Shown piece after piece: positions 7,699 to 15,319 of a DNA stretch of 61,938 nucleotides (the first letter of the stretch is position 1; every line of letters begins with the position of its first letter). The notes below the pieces were generated by a model. The model had not been told where the DNA came from. It worked only from the letters and a program-made list of their open reading frames with translations, and searched no databases. Origin of the DNA: JAWXTK01 sp044433645 (GTDB lineage Bacteria; Bacteroidota; Bacteroidia; Bacteroidales; Rikenellaceae); contig JAWXTK010000012.1 of assembly GCA_044433645.1 (NCBI GenBank), positions 1 through 61,938 on the forward strand, given 5' to 3'. Both the position numbers and the translations under genes were made by a program.

Positions 7699-9810
7699 TT
7701 ACGAAATCATACTAAAATCTACATCATCTTTAGTAGAATATTTCCTCTTTAACTCTTTAAACAATACGTTTTCCTGTTTTGTGAGCCTAAAATCATCCTC
7801 CAAAACAGCCTCGGCACACTCTCTAGCTAGCTCCAAAATAGGCCCGTCTTGACTAAGATTTGCTATCCTTAAATCAAAGGCATCGCCACTTTGCTGAGTG
7901 CCATTAATATCGCCCGAACCACGCAATTTCATATCTAGCTCCGAAAGCCTAAAGCCGTCATTAGTAGACACCATAGCCCCCAGCCTGTCCTTGGCATCTT
8001 GCGAGAGTTTATCACCACTCATCAATATGCAGTAAGATTGATTATCACCTCGACCCACCCTGCCACGCAGCTGATGTAGTTGCGAGAGACCAAAGCGTTC
8101 GGCACTCTCTATAACCATAACCGTGGCGTTTGGCACATCCACGCCCACTTCTATAACAGAAGTTGCCACCATAATATTGGCCTGCCCCTGCTTAAAATTT
8201 TCCATGACCTCCTTTTTATCGTCTGCCTTCATCTTGCCGTGCAGAGCTGTGACCATATAATCAGGCAAAGGAAATTCTTGTATCATGTTCTCAAACCCCT
8301 CGTAAAGGTCTTTATAATCCATTTTCTCTGAGCCTTTTATCAGAGGATAAACCACATAAACCTGCCTCCCTTGCGAGATTTGCTCACGCATAAAACCATA
8401 CATCCTGAGCCTTTGAGCATCTCTAAAGTGCACAGTAATAATGGGTTTACGCCCTCGTGGCAACTCATCTATTATAGAAACATCAAGGTCTCCATAAAGA
8501 GTCATAGCCAGGGTTCGGGGTATGGGTGTTGCTGTCATCACCACAACATGAGGCGCTTTATCATTTTTCGCCCACAACTTAGCTCTTTGCTCCACACCAA
8601 AACGGTGCTGCTCGTCTATAACCACCATACCCAGGTTCTTAAACTGCACATTATCCTCTATCAAGGCATGCGTACCTATTAATATATGTATCTCGCCCGA
8701 AAGCAAGCCCTCGGAGAGTTCTCTGCGTTTTTTAGCCCTGATAGAGCCTGTAAGCAATTCAACTCTTATGGGCAGTCCACTGAGCATCTTAGTTATTCCC
8801 TCAAAGTGCTGATTAGCAAGTATTTCTGTGGGTGCCATAAGACAACTCTGAAATCCATTATCGCTCGCTAGAAGCATGGCCATAAGCGCCACCAAGGTCT
8901 TGCCACTTCCCACATCACCCTGCACCAGCCTATTCATTTGATGCCCCGAGAGTAGGTCTGTGCGTATTTGTTTAACCACACGTTTTTGTGCTCCCGTGAG
9001 TTCAAAAGGCAAATTATTTTTGTAGAAATTATTAAAATTTTCGCCTACTTTTTCAAATATAAAACCTGCCTTACGATGTATTCTACCCTGTTTTTTAGAT
9101 ACAATATCAAGTTGCAGGCCAAGAAGTTCCTCAAATTTTAATCTGTAACGAGCCTGCTTTAACATAAGCTCATTTTCGGGAAAATGTATGTTATAAAGAG
9201 CATCTCTGAGAGGAATCAAGTTGTATTTTTTCATCACTCCATGGGGCAAAGTCTCCTTGATATGAGCCTCAACCAGCGGCCAAAGATTGCACACTAGATT
9301 ATATATCCCCTTAGTACCCAGCTGATTAGATGATAATTTCTCGCTCGTGCTATACACCCCCTGCACTTTAAATGTTGGTCTGTTTTGAGCCACTTCGCTA
9401 GTTTCAATCTCGGGGTGCACTATGGACAGTTCGCCATTAAAAAAACTTGGACGACCAAAAATTATATATTCGCGCCCTCTTTCAAGACGTTTTTCCACCC
9501 AACTGATTCCCTTAAACCACACTAATTCTGCATGAGCACTACCATCGCCAACATGAGCACAAAACCTACGCTTGCGCCCCTCGCCTGCATAAGAAAACCC
9601 TAAGATTTTGGCCTTGATTTGAATAAAAGAGAGAGCATCGTCTCTAACTTCAGAGATTTTATGTATCTTGGTTTTGTCTATATAACGAAACGGGAAATAA
9701 CACAACAAGTCACCTAGCACCCTGATATTTAGCTCTTTAAATAGCAAATCAGCGCGTTTTTCTCCAACTCCCGTAAGGAATTTTATGTCACTTTCAAGAA
9801 TATTAGCCAT
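7699..9810 (-). CDS. recG: ATP-dependent DNA helicase RecG
   Basis: 703 aa, standard RecG length. An N-terminal wedge/OB domain (FKVQGVYSTSEKLS; 'FGRPSFFNGELSIVHPEIE') binds branched DNA. The SF2 motor has Walker A 'GDVGSGKT', DExH box 'VVIDEQHRFG', motif III 'TATPIPRT', and motif VI 'QLRGRVGRG'. RecG remodels stalled replication forks and Holliday junctions. The ATG lies just inside a divergent promoter region shared with ispG, and the predicted -7 box leaves a leader of only a few nucleotides. The gene is followed in the same direction by the DUF3108 gene. Confidence 0.96.
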   Translation of the reverse strand: MANILESDIKFLTGVGEKRADLLFKELNIRVLGDLLCYFPFRYIDKTKIHKISEVRDDALSFIQIKAKILGFSYAGEGRKRRFCAHVGDGSAHAELVWFKGISWVEKRLERGREYIIFGRPSFFNGELSIVHPEIETSEVAQNRPTFKVQGVYSTSEKLSSNQLGTKGIYNLVCNLWPLVEAHIKETLPHGVMKKYNLIPLRDALYNIHFPENELMLKQARYRLKFEELLGLQLDIVSKKQGRIHRKAGFIFEKVGENFNNFYKNNLPFELTGAQKRVVKQIRTDLLSGHQMNRLVQGDVGSGKTLVALMAMLLASDNGFQSCLMAPTEILANQHFEGITKMLSGLPIRVELLTGSIRAKKRRELSEGLLSGEIHILIGTHALIEDNVQFKNLGMVVIDEQHRFGVEQRAKLWAKNDKAPHVVVMTATPIPRTLAMTLYGDLDVSIIDELPRGRKPIITVHFRDAQRLRMYGFMREQISQGRQVYVVYPLIKGSEKMDYKDLYEGFENMIQEFPLPDYMVTALHGKMKADDKKEVMENFKQGQANIMVATSVIEVGVDVPNATVMVIESAERFGLSQLHQLRGRVGRGDNQSYCILMSGDKLSQDAKDRLGAMVSTNDGFRLSELDMKLRGSGDINGTQQSGDAFDLRIANLSQDGPILELARECAEAVLEDDFRLTKQENVLFKELKRKYSTKDDVDFSMIS

Positions 9811-9821
9811 AGTATTATGGT

Positions 9822-9829
9822 CAAAAATA
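9822..9829 (-). promoter_or_regulatory. Candidate -7 box for recG
   Basis: TATTTTTG on the minus strand matches TAnnTTTG exactly and sits 11 bp upstream of the recG ATG, predicting a very short leader. There is no -33 TTG at proper spacing. Confidence 0.35.
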
Positions 9830-9841
9830 ATAAAAATTTTT

Positions 9842-9849
9842 TACATTTG
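9842..9849 (+). promoter_or_regulatory. Candidate -7 box for ispG
   Basis: TACATTTG matches the -7 consensus exactly. It ends 4 bp before the first ispG ATG, so transcription should begin on or beside the start codon. It lies 12 bp from the oppositely oriented recG -7 box, making a compact divergent promoter pair. Confidence 0.4.
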
Positions 9850-9853
9850 CGTT

Positions 9854-11401
9854 ATGATAATGTTCTGTAAATCACTCACAAAATTTTCGCGCCGCGAAAC
9901 TCACATAGTAAACATAGGCAAAACAGCAGTTGGAGGAGATAATCCCCTAGCCGTGCAAAGCATGACAAACACCGACACTAACGACGTAGAAGCTAGTGTA
10001 AATCAGATAATTACAATAAAAAATGCAGGTGGCCACATAGTTAGGCTCACAGCTCAGGGCGATAAAGAAGCCGAGGCCTTAGCCATGATTGCAAGCCAAA
10101 TTAAACAACGTCAAGCTGGTGATGTAGCCCTAGTTGCCGACATACATTTCAAAGCTAACGCAGCCCAAATAGCAGCCAAATATGTTGACAAGGTGAGAAT
10201 CAACCCGGGGAATTATGCCCCTACGGCCGATGCCCCCGAATTAAAAGAGCTAATCAAGCTTTGCAAAGAGCGTGGCGTGGCGCTTAGAATAGGCGTGAAC
10301 CACGGCTCACTCTCGGCTCGCATGGTAGAAAAGTATGGTGACACACCCCAGGGCATGGTAGCCTCAGCTATGGAATATCTAAGAGCTTGCCTTAACGAGG
10401 ATTTCAATCAGATTGTAGTATCTATGAAATCTAGCAACGTAAGGGTTATGGTGCAGGCTTACAGAATGTTAGTGAGCGCCATGAATAAAGAAAACATGAC
10501 TTTCCCCCTACACTTGGGCGTAACCGAGGCAGGTGACGGCTCTGATGCGAGAATAAAATCAGCAGCAGGTCTGGGAGCACTTCTGTCAGAGGGAATAGGC
10601 GACACACTAAGAGTTTCGCTAACCGAAAACCCCGAAAATGAAATACCCGTAGGCCAAGCAATCGTAGATTATTACACTAATCAAATCCAGGCGCAAGGCA
10701 CTGAAGAAATCGTAAATCCTGAGCTTTATTCACCCTACGAATATAAAAAACGCGAGAGTAATTTCACTAGCAAAGTTCCCTTACTTTTCAGCGAGCTAAG
10801 CGATGAGCAGCTAAACGATGCAATTATCATAGAAGCACCCGAAAAAGGAGCATCTTCATATTGGCGCAGCGCAATTTTAAATTTAATGTCTGAGGGTGAC
10901 AAACGAGCTGTAATCATAAAAAAACATTACTCTGACACTTCACTAGAGCAGATGCAACTTAAGGCAGCCTATGATATGGGCGTGATTTTCCTAGACGGAC
11001 TTGCCGATGGAATTTACATAGATGCCCCAGCTTTTAGCCAAGAACAAATCAGTGAAACGGCTCTAAGCATACTTCAAGCCGTGAGAGTAAGAATGAGCAA
11101 AACCGAATACATAGCATGCCCAGGATGTGGTCGCACACAATATAATTTGCAGGAGAGTCTACAAAAAATCAAGGCCAAAACATCTCACCTAACAGGCCTG
11201 AAAATAGGCGTAATGGGTTGCATAGTAAATGGTCCAGGCGAAATGGCCGATGCCGACTACGGTTATGTAGGTAGTGGCAAGGGCAAAATCACTCTTTACA
11301 AGGCCAAAGAAGTGGTCAAAAGAAACATAGAACAAGACCAAGCAGTAGATGCACTTATAGAATTAATACGCTCGTCGGGCGACTGGAAAGACAAGGAATA
11401 G
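9854..11401 (+). CDS. ispG: 4-hydroxy-3-methylbut-2-enyl diphosphate synthase
   Basis: About 515 aa. This is the Fe-S enzyme of the MEP isoprenoid pathway that reduces MEcPP to HMBPP. The N-terminal TIM-barrel part has the family start 'RRETHIVNIGKTAVGGDNP', 'VQSMTNTDT' and 'VADIHFKANAA'. The C-terminal domain has the 4Fe-4S ligands in 'CPGCGR' and 'GCIVNGPGEMADADYG', the Glu of NGPGE being catalytic. Between them (about residues 280-430) is an extra domain typical of Bacteroidota and plant enzymes. The total is longer than the two-domain form (about 370 aa) but shorter than most extended ones (about 600). Two ATGs six bases apart compete as start; the longer reading frame upstream overlaps recG and is rejected. 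Confidence 0.95.
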   Translation: MIMFCKSLTKFSRRETHIVNIGKTAVGGDNPLAVQSMTNTDTNDVEASVNQIITIKNAGGHIVRLTAQGDKEAEALAMIASQIKQRQAGDVALVADIHFKANAAQIAAKYVDKVRINPGNYAPTADAPELKELIKLCKERGVALRIGVNHGSLSARMVEKYGDTPQGMVASAMEYLRACLNEDFNQIVVSMKSSNVRVMVQAYRMLVSAMNKENMTFPLHLGVTEAGDGSDARIKSAAGLGALLSEGIGDTLRVSLTENPENEIPVGQAIVDYYTNQIQAQGTEEIVNPELYSPYEYKKRESNFTSKVPLLFSELSDEQLNDAIIIEAPEKGASSYWRSAILNLMSEGDKRAVIIKKHYSDTSLEQMQLKAAYDMGVIFLDGLADGIYIDAPAFSQEQISETALSILQAVRVRMSKTEYIACPGCGRTQYNLQESLQKIKAKTSHLTGLKIGVMGCIVNGPGEMADADYGYVGSGKGKITLYKAKEVVKRNIEQDQAVDALIELIRSSGDWKDKE

Positions 11402-11411
11402 AAGAAATAAA

Positions 11412-11993
11412 ATGAATATACTTCCATTAACATATCTAGGTAATATAGAATACTTTAGCCTACTTTGCAGGGAGGACTGCATCATAGATACTCACGAAAA
11501 TTACGTAAAACAAACCTACCGTAATCGTTGCGATATTATGAGCGCAAACGGTGTGATGTCACTGACCTTAAACCTTAAAAAACCAACTTTGGGGGCAAAG
11601 TGCGCTGTGAGAGATATGCGCATAGATTATTCTAAAAATTGGCAACACCAACACTGGCTTTCCATAGTTTCGGCTTATAGAAGTTCTGCTTATTTTGAGC
11701 ATTTTGAGCATATTTTTCATCCATTTTATCACTCAAAATATGAATTTTTACTAGATTATAATCTGGAGCTTATCGAGATTATTTGCAAACTTTTGGGCTA
11801 TGATAACAGAATAAAATTGTCTGAAAATTATATCACCTCTACGGACACAGACAAAGATTTAAGAGCTCACTTCACGCCCAAAAACAACAGCTACAAATGC
11901 CCCGAATACTACCAAGTATTTGGCGAGAGAATAGCATTTTCGCCCAACCTTTCTATTATAGATTTACTGTTTTGTGAAAATTCTCTACTTTAA
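11412..11993 (+). CDS. WbqC-like family protein
   Basis: 193 aa, cytoplasmic. It shows the WbqC-like pattern: N-terminal 'LPLTYLGNIEYFSLL', then 'QTYRNRCDIMSANGVMSLTLNLKK', a central 'MRIDYSKNWQHQHWLSIVSAYRSSAYFEHF' region rich in His, Trp and Tyr, and 'ECPEYYQVFGER'-like sequence near the end. The family is frequent in Bacteroidota and named after an O-antigen locus gene, but no reaction is established. It starts 10 bp after ispG and so probably shares its transcript. Its 3' end overlaps the convergent GH2-like gene by 9 bp. Confidence 0.8.
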   Translation: MNILPLTYLGNIEYFSLLCREDCIIDTHENYVKQTYRNRCDIMSANGVMSLTLNLKKPTLGAKCAVRDMRIDYSKNWQHQHWLSIVSAYRSSAYFEHFEHIFHPFYHSKYEFLLDYNLELIEIICKLLGYDNRIKLSENYITSTDTDKDLRAHFTPKNNSYKCPEYYQVFGERIAFSPNLSIIDLLFCENSLL

Positions 11994-13541
11994 TTTCACT
12001 TTGATTTTTTCCAAGATTTCATAGTCGCTCTCACCCTCAGTTACGGTGAAAAAAGTAGGTTTTCGCTTGCGTTTTAACACCACTTCTTGGCTTTTTTTAA
12101 GGGTAAATTCCTGGCTCTGCTCGGCATTTAAGTTAAACGGAGACTCGCCCTTGATATCTAACTCTAAATCATAGATAGTGTTGTACTTATTCAAGTTAGT
12201 AACAGTTATTTTATCACCCTCAACACTAAGGCTAACTAACTTATTTTCAATAGGTTTAGCGCCACTTTTAAGAGTCAAACTATCACTATTCCACTGCCCG
12301 TCCACGTCATGATAAACCACAGCTACGCGAGGCTTTAAATCTTTTAAATATGTATAACTTTGGTAAAGATTATAGCCATTTTCTGAGTCCGTGGCTAAAT
12401 TGTAGGCCACCACGCTCACATGATTTTTAGAATTGCGATAAGCCTCGTTTGTGCGCGATAAATATTCATTCTCCAGAGCAGGATTATTCGAGGGCGTTTT
12501 GCCACCTTTCACGGTTTTTATCGCCACTTGATCCTGCACATAAAAGCCTTTTCTATCGGCCAAGGTATAATAAAATTTGTTTGCAGGATGATGCTTAAAC
12601 GCCAAGAAATTCACACCCTCACGCTTTAACTCATCGAGCTTTGCAGACAAAGCATCATAGTCCAAATCAGGCTCTAATTCATAGCTAGAAATATCGACCT
12701 TAGCACCATTAATAAACATATCGCCACCTTTAAAATCTAGGTTACTAAACCCTAAATCAAAGCTCACATACTCTAAAAATCTACCCTCCATTTGAGTTTT
12801 CACACACAAGCGATAAAGGTTAGGCTGAGCATGACTCCACGATAAAACATCCTTAACGTTTGCCAAAAACACCACCCTATCTTGAGCAAGCATACCAATT
12901 TCTAAGTCCTTAGTAAATGAATTAACTAGCTTATTATCAGGTGAATACAACTCATAATAAACCTTTAACTTTTTATCATTCAAAAGCTCAGTTTTAATCA
13001 AAACATCAAGCGATAACAGACCAACATTATCAGTAATTTCTGTGCTATAATTTATGTCTACAACCCTAACTTTGGGCTGAGCCAACACATAACTATCCCC
13101 ACCTATAATGTCTTTTGAACGAGGGAAATTCTCTAAAAGTTTTGCATTTTCATCATCTTTCAAAGTGATAGTCAAGCTGTTAGCTCCCTCGACAATGAAT
13201 TTATCTAAGGCTATTTCCACGGGCGTAAAACTAGAGTTAAACTCTCCCACCTGCTTGCCATTCACGCTCAAAGCAAAGGCCGAATTAATCGCGCCCAAAT
13301 GCAAAATAACATATCTATCGACCCACGAAAAAGGCACTTTAAATTTAAAGGTATATTCCCCTTTTTGCTCATCAAAAACACTGTCTTTGAGTGCGCTAAA
13401 ATACTGCGACGCGCCCTCTTGGCTAAGCGCAGAAAGCGCTGATGAATAGCTTTTAATCTGACTCCTAGGCTCTAACTCACCAGAAGCTAAAGCACTAAAA
13501 TTCAATAATATAAGTAAAAATAAAGACGCTATTTTGTTCAT
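11985..13541 (-). CDS. GH2-like exported protein with lost catalytic residues
   Basis: 518 aa from the second Met, which gives a clean signal peptide (MNKIASLFLLILLNFSALAS). The order of parts is that of a family 2 glycoside hydrolase: a jelly-roll domain ('YVILHLGAINSAFALSVNGK'), an Ig-like domain (about residues 155-260), and a shortened barrel start. The barrel segment 'HHPANKFYYTLADRKGFYVQDQ' matches the LacZ-type '[23 protein letters not shown]'-like block. However, the SLGNE acid/base motif reads NLATD (Glu to Asp at residue 385), and the metal-ligand motif ANIETHG reads VAIKTVK. The segment holding the nucleophile Glu is absent; sequence goes straight to a beta-sandwich tail. An active hydrolase is therefore unlikely; a carbohydrate-binding or scaffolding role is inference. 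Confidence 0.78.
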   Translation of the reverse strand: MNKIASLFLLILLNFSALASGELEPRSQIKSYSSALSALSQEGASQYFSALKDSVFDEQKGEYTFKFKVPFSWVDRYVILHLGAINSAFALSVNGKQVGEFNSSFTPVEIALDKFIVEGANSLTITLKDDENAKLLENFPRSKDIIGGDSYVLAQPKVRVVDINYSTEITDNVGLLSLDVLIKTELLNDKKLKVYYELYSPDNKLVNSFTKDLEIGMLAQDRVVFLANVKDVLSWSHAQPNLYRLCVKTQMEGRFLEYVSFDLGFSNLDFKGGDMFINGAKVDISSYELEPDLDYDALSAKLDELKREGVNFLAFKHHPANKFYYTLADRKGFYVQDQVAIKTVKGGKTPSNNPALENEYLSRTNEAYRNSKNHVSVVAYNLATDSENGYNLYQSYTYLKDLKPRVAVVYHDVDGQWNSDSLTLKSGAKPIENKLVSLSVEGDKITVTNLNKYNTIYDLELDIKGESPFNLNAEQSQEFTLKKSQEVVLKRKRKPTFFTVTEGESDYEILEKIKVKLK

Positions 13542-13579
13542 AAATCTGGTATTAAACATATTAATTCAAAGTTTTTGCT

Positions 13580-13587
13580 TAACTTTG
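13580..13587 (+). promoter_or_regulatory. Candidate -7 box for the HsdR-N-like gene
   Basis: TAACTTTG matches TAnnTTTG exactly, 26 bp before a GTG start. Its position places transcription downstream of an upstream in-frame TTG, supporting the GTG. No -33 element is seen. Confidence 0.4.
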
Positions 13588-13613
13588 TTATACAAATTAA
13601 AAAGTTAAAGGTA

Positions 13614-14084
13614 GTGAATTTTCTGGATAAGAATAAATTTCCCAAGCTAAATTTCGAGCTTTACCCTATAAAAGTCACAAAAAAGCAAAAAAAAACGCTG
13701 ATTTGGGACTCTTTAAGGCTCACATGGCTTGTTCTCACCCCCGAGGAGTGGGTGCGCCAACACACCCTAAACTTTCTTATCACCACCCTCAATTTGCCTA
13801 AGGAGTTAATTAAGGCCGAGCACCCCGTTTGCCCAGGCACTAACACCTGCCAGAGGATAGATTTACTTGTGTACAATAATAGTGCTAAAGCCCACTTGCT
13901 TGTGGAGTGTAAAGCTGCGAGCGTCAAAATCTCACAAAGCACCCTAGACCAAGCCATAAGATATAATAGTGAGGTAAAAGCAAAATATATTATGTTAACC
14001 AACGGCCTAAGTCACTATTTTTATTCACTAGATGAAAGGGGACTGTACCAAGCCCTTGAGGATATATCTCAAATAAATTTGTAA
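13614..14084 (+). CDS. HsdR N-terminal-like (PD-(D/E)XK-type) small protein
   Basis: About 156 aa from a GTG start, or 169 aa from an upstream TTG. The N-terminus 'MNFLDKNKFPKLNFELYP' and 'LVLTPEEWVRQHTLNFLI' match the small Bacteroidota proteins carrying the type I restriction HsdR N-terminal domain. The nuclease-like core is visible as Asp in 'QRIDLLVYNN' and Glu-x-Lys in 'HLLVECKAA', followed by 'LDQAIRYNSEVKAKYIMLTNG'. No HsdM, HsdS or helicase is nearby, so this is not a restriction system; it is a stand-alone housekeeping-type member of unknown role. It precedes queA, whose promoter overlaps its stop codon. Confidence 0.75.
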   Translation: MNFLDKNKFPKLNFELYPIKVTKKQKKTLIWDSLRLTWLVLTPEEWVRQHTLNFLITTLNLPKELIKAEHPVCPGTNTCQRIDLLVYNNSAKAHLLVECKAASVKISQSTLDQAIRYNSEVKAKYIMLTNGLSHYFYSLDERGLYQALEDISQINL

Positions 14085-14109
14085 ATCAGTGTATTTATAG
14101 GTATTTTTG
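14078..14109 (+). promoter_or_regulatory. Promoter of queA
   Basis: TTTG, then exactly 20 nt, then TATTTTTG: both elements of the Bacteroidota promoter are perfect. Predicted transcription starts about 13 nt before the queA ATG. The -33 box overlaps the last codons of the preceding gene. Confidence 0.65.
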
Positions 14110-14128
14110 CGCTAAATAAAAATTAGCA

Positions 14129-15319
14129 ATGACTAAATATATACCAAGCATAAATATCAACGATTTTAACTATACCCTCCCCAACGAGCGCATAGCAAAA
14201 TTTCCCCTTGAAAAACGCGAAAATTCTAAACTACTTATATATAAAGACAAAAAAATTGAGGAGAAAAACTTTTTTAACCTCAGCGAAGTAGTCCCTAGTG
14301 GTGCTCTACTAGTGTTTAACAACACAAAAGTCATACGCGCAAGGATGATAATGCATAAGCATACGGGCGCAAGAATAGAGATTTTTTGTCTAGAGCCTAG
14401 CCTGCCTTCAGACTACGAGCGCGCTTTCTCTATCAAGGGTAAGTGTCAGTGGCACTGCATTATAGGCAATGCTAAAAAATGGAAAAACGAGAATTTAACT
14501 CTGCGCTTTAATGATAATTACACGCTCACAGCGCGTCGCATAGGTGAAAAACAAGTGGAATTTTCGTGGGATTCACCCCAAAGTTTTGGCGAGCTGTTAG
14601 AGCTTTTAGGACGTATGCCCATCCCTCCTTATCTTAATCGCGAGAGCGAGCAGCTTGACAACACGCGCTACCAAACAGTTTATTCTGAGTTGGAAGGCTC
14701 TGTTGCGGCACCTACGGCAGGTCTGCATTTCACCGATGAAATAATGAGTGAAATGAAGCAAAAAGGCTTTAGTTTTAACAAGGTTACTCTGCATGTTGGC
14801 GCAGGAACTTTTCTGCCCGTCAAGGCCGAAGATGCCACTGAGCACACCATGCACACCGAGCACTTTGAGGTTAGCCTAGAGATAATACAAAGCCTAAAAA
14901 AACACCTAGGCAATATAGTAGCAGTGGGAACAACATCAGTGAGAACGCTAGAATCTCTAATGACTCTAGCCAACAGAATACACAAAACTCAAAACCCTAA
15001 TACAGAGCAGGTTATAGGTCAATGGGAAGCCTACGAAAACGATGTAGACAGCCTAGAATTATTGAATTCACTAGAGCAATACATGCTAGAAAATTCACTA
15101 ACTAGCCTAAAGGCCGCAACTCAAATTATGATAACACCAGCCTACAAATTTAAGCTGGTGAACACAATAATAACTAATTTTCACCAGCCCAAGAGCACAC
15201 TGCTATTACTGATTTCAGCCTTTGTGGGCGAGAATTGGCACTCTATATATGATTATGCTATGGAGCATGATTTTCGTTTTTTAAGCTATGGCGATAGCTC
15301 AATTTTATTTAGAGAATAA
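14129..15319 (+). CDS. queA: tRNA preQ1(34) S-adenosylmethionine ribosyltransferase-isomerase
   Basis: 396 aa. It transfers and isomerises the ribosyl group of SAM onto preQ1 at tRNA position 34, making epoxyqueuosine. Typical motifs: 'YTLPNERIAKFPLEKRENSKLL' near the start, 'FNNTKVIRARM', 'GRMPIPPYLNRESEQLDNTRYQTVYS', 'GSVAAPTAGLHFT', 'VTLHVGAGTFLPVK', and 'TNFHQPKSTLLLLISAF' near the end. It is somewhat longer than E. coli QueA (356 aa), owing to an insert around residues 285-330 ('GQWEAYENDVDS'). No preQ1 riboswitch is visible upstream. Its stop overlaps the next gene's start by one base (TAATG), implying coupling. Confidence 0.95.
   Translation: MTKYIPSININDFNYTLPNERIAKFPLEKRENSKLLIYKDKKIEEKNFFNLSEVVPSGALLVFNNTKVIRARMIMHKHTGARIEIFCLEPSLPSDYERAFSIKGKCQWHCIIGNAKKWKNENLTLRFNDNYTLTARRIGEKQVEFSWDSPQSFGELLELLGRMPIPPYLNRESEQLDNTRYQTVYSELEGSVAAPTAGLHFTDEIMSEMKQKGFSFNKVTLHVGAGTFLPVKAEDATEHTMHTEHFEVSLEIIQSLKKHLGNIVAVGTTSVRTLESLMTLANRIHKTQNPNTEQVIGQWEAYENDVDSLELLNSLEQYMLENSLTSLKAATQIMITPAYKFKLVNTIITNFHQPKSTLLLLISAFVGENWHSIYDYAMEHDFRFLSYGDSSILFRE

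Noticed and set aside
13614..14084. Possible restriction-modification system from the HsdR-N domain
   Set aside because: No methylase, specificity or helicase gene is nearby, and this small stand-alone form is usual in Bacteroidota housekeeping regions.
14078..14128. preQ1 riboswitch before queA
   Set aside because: The promoter leaves a leader of only about 13 nt, too short for an aptamer.
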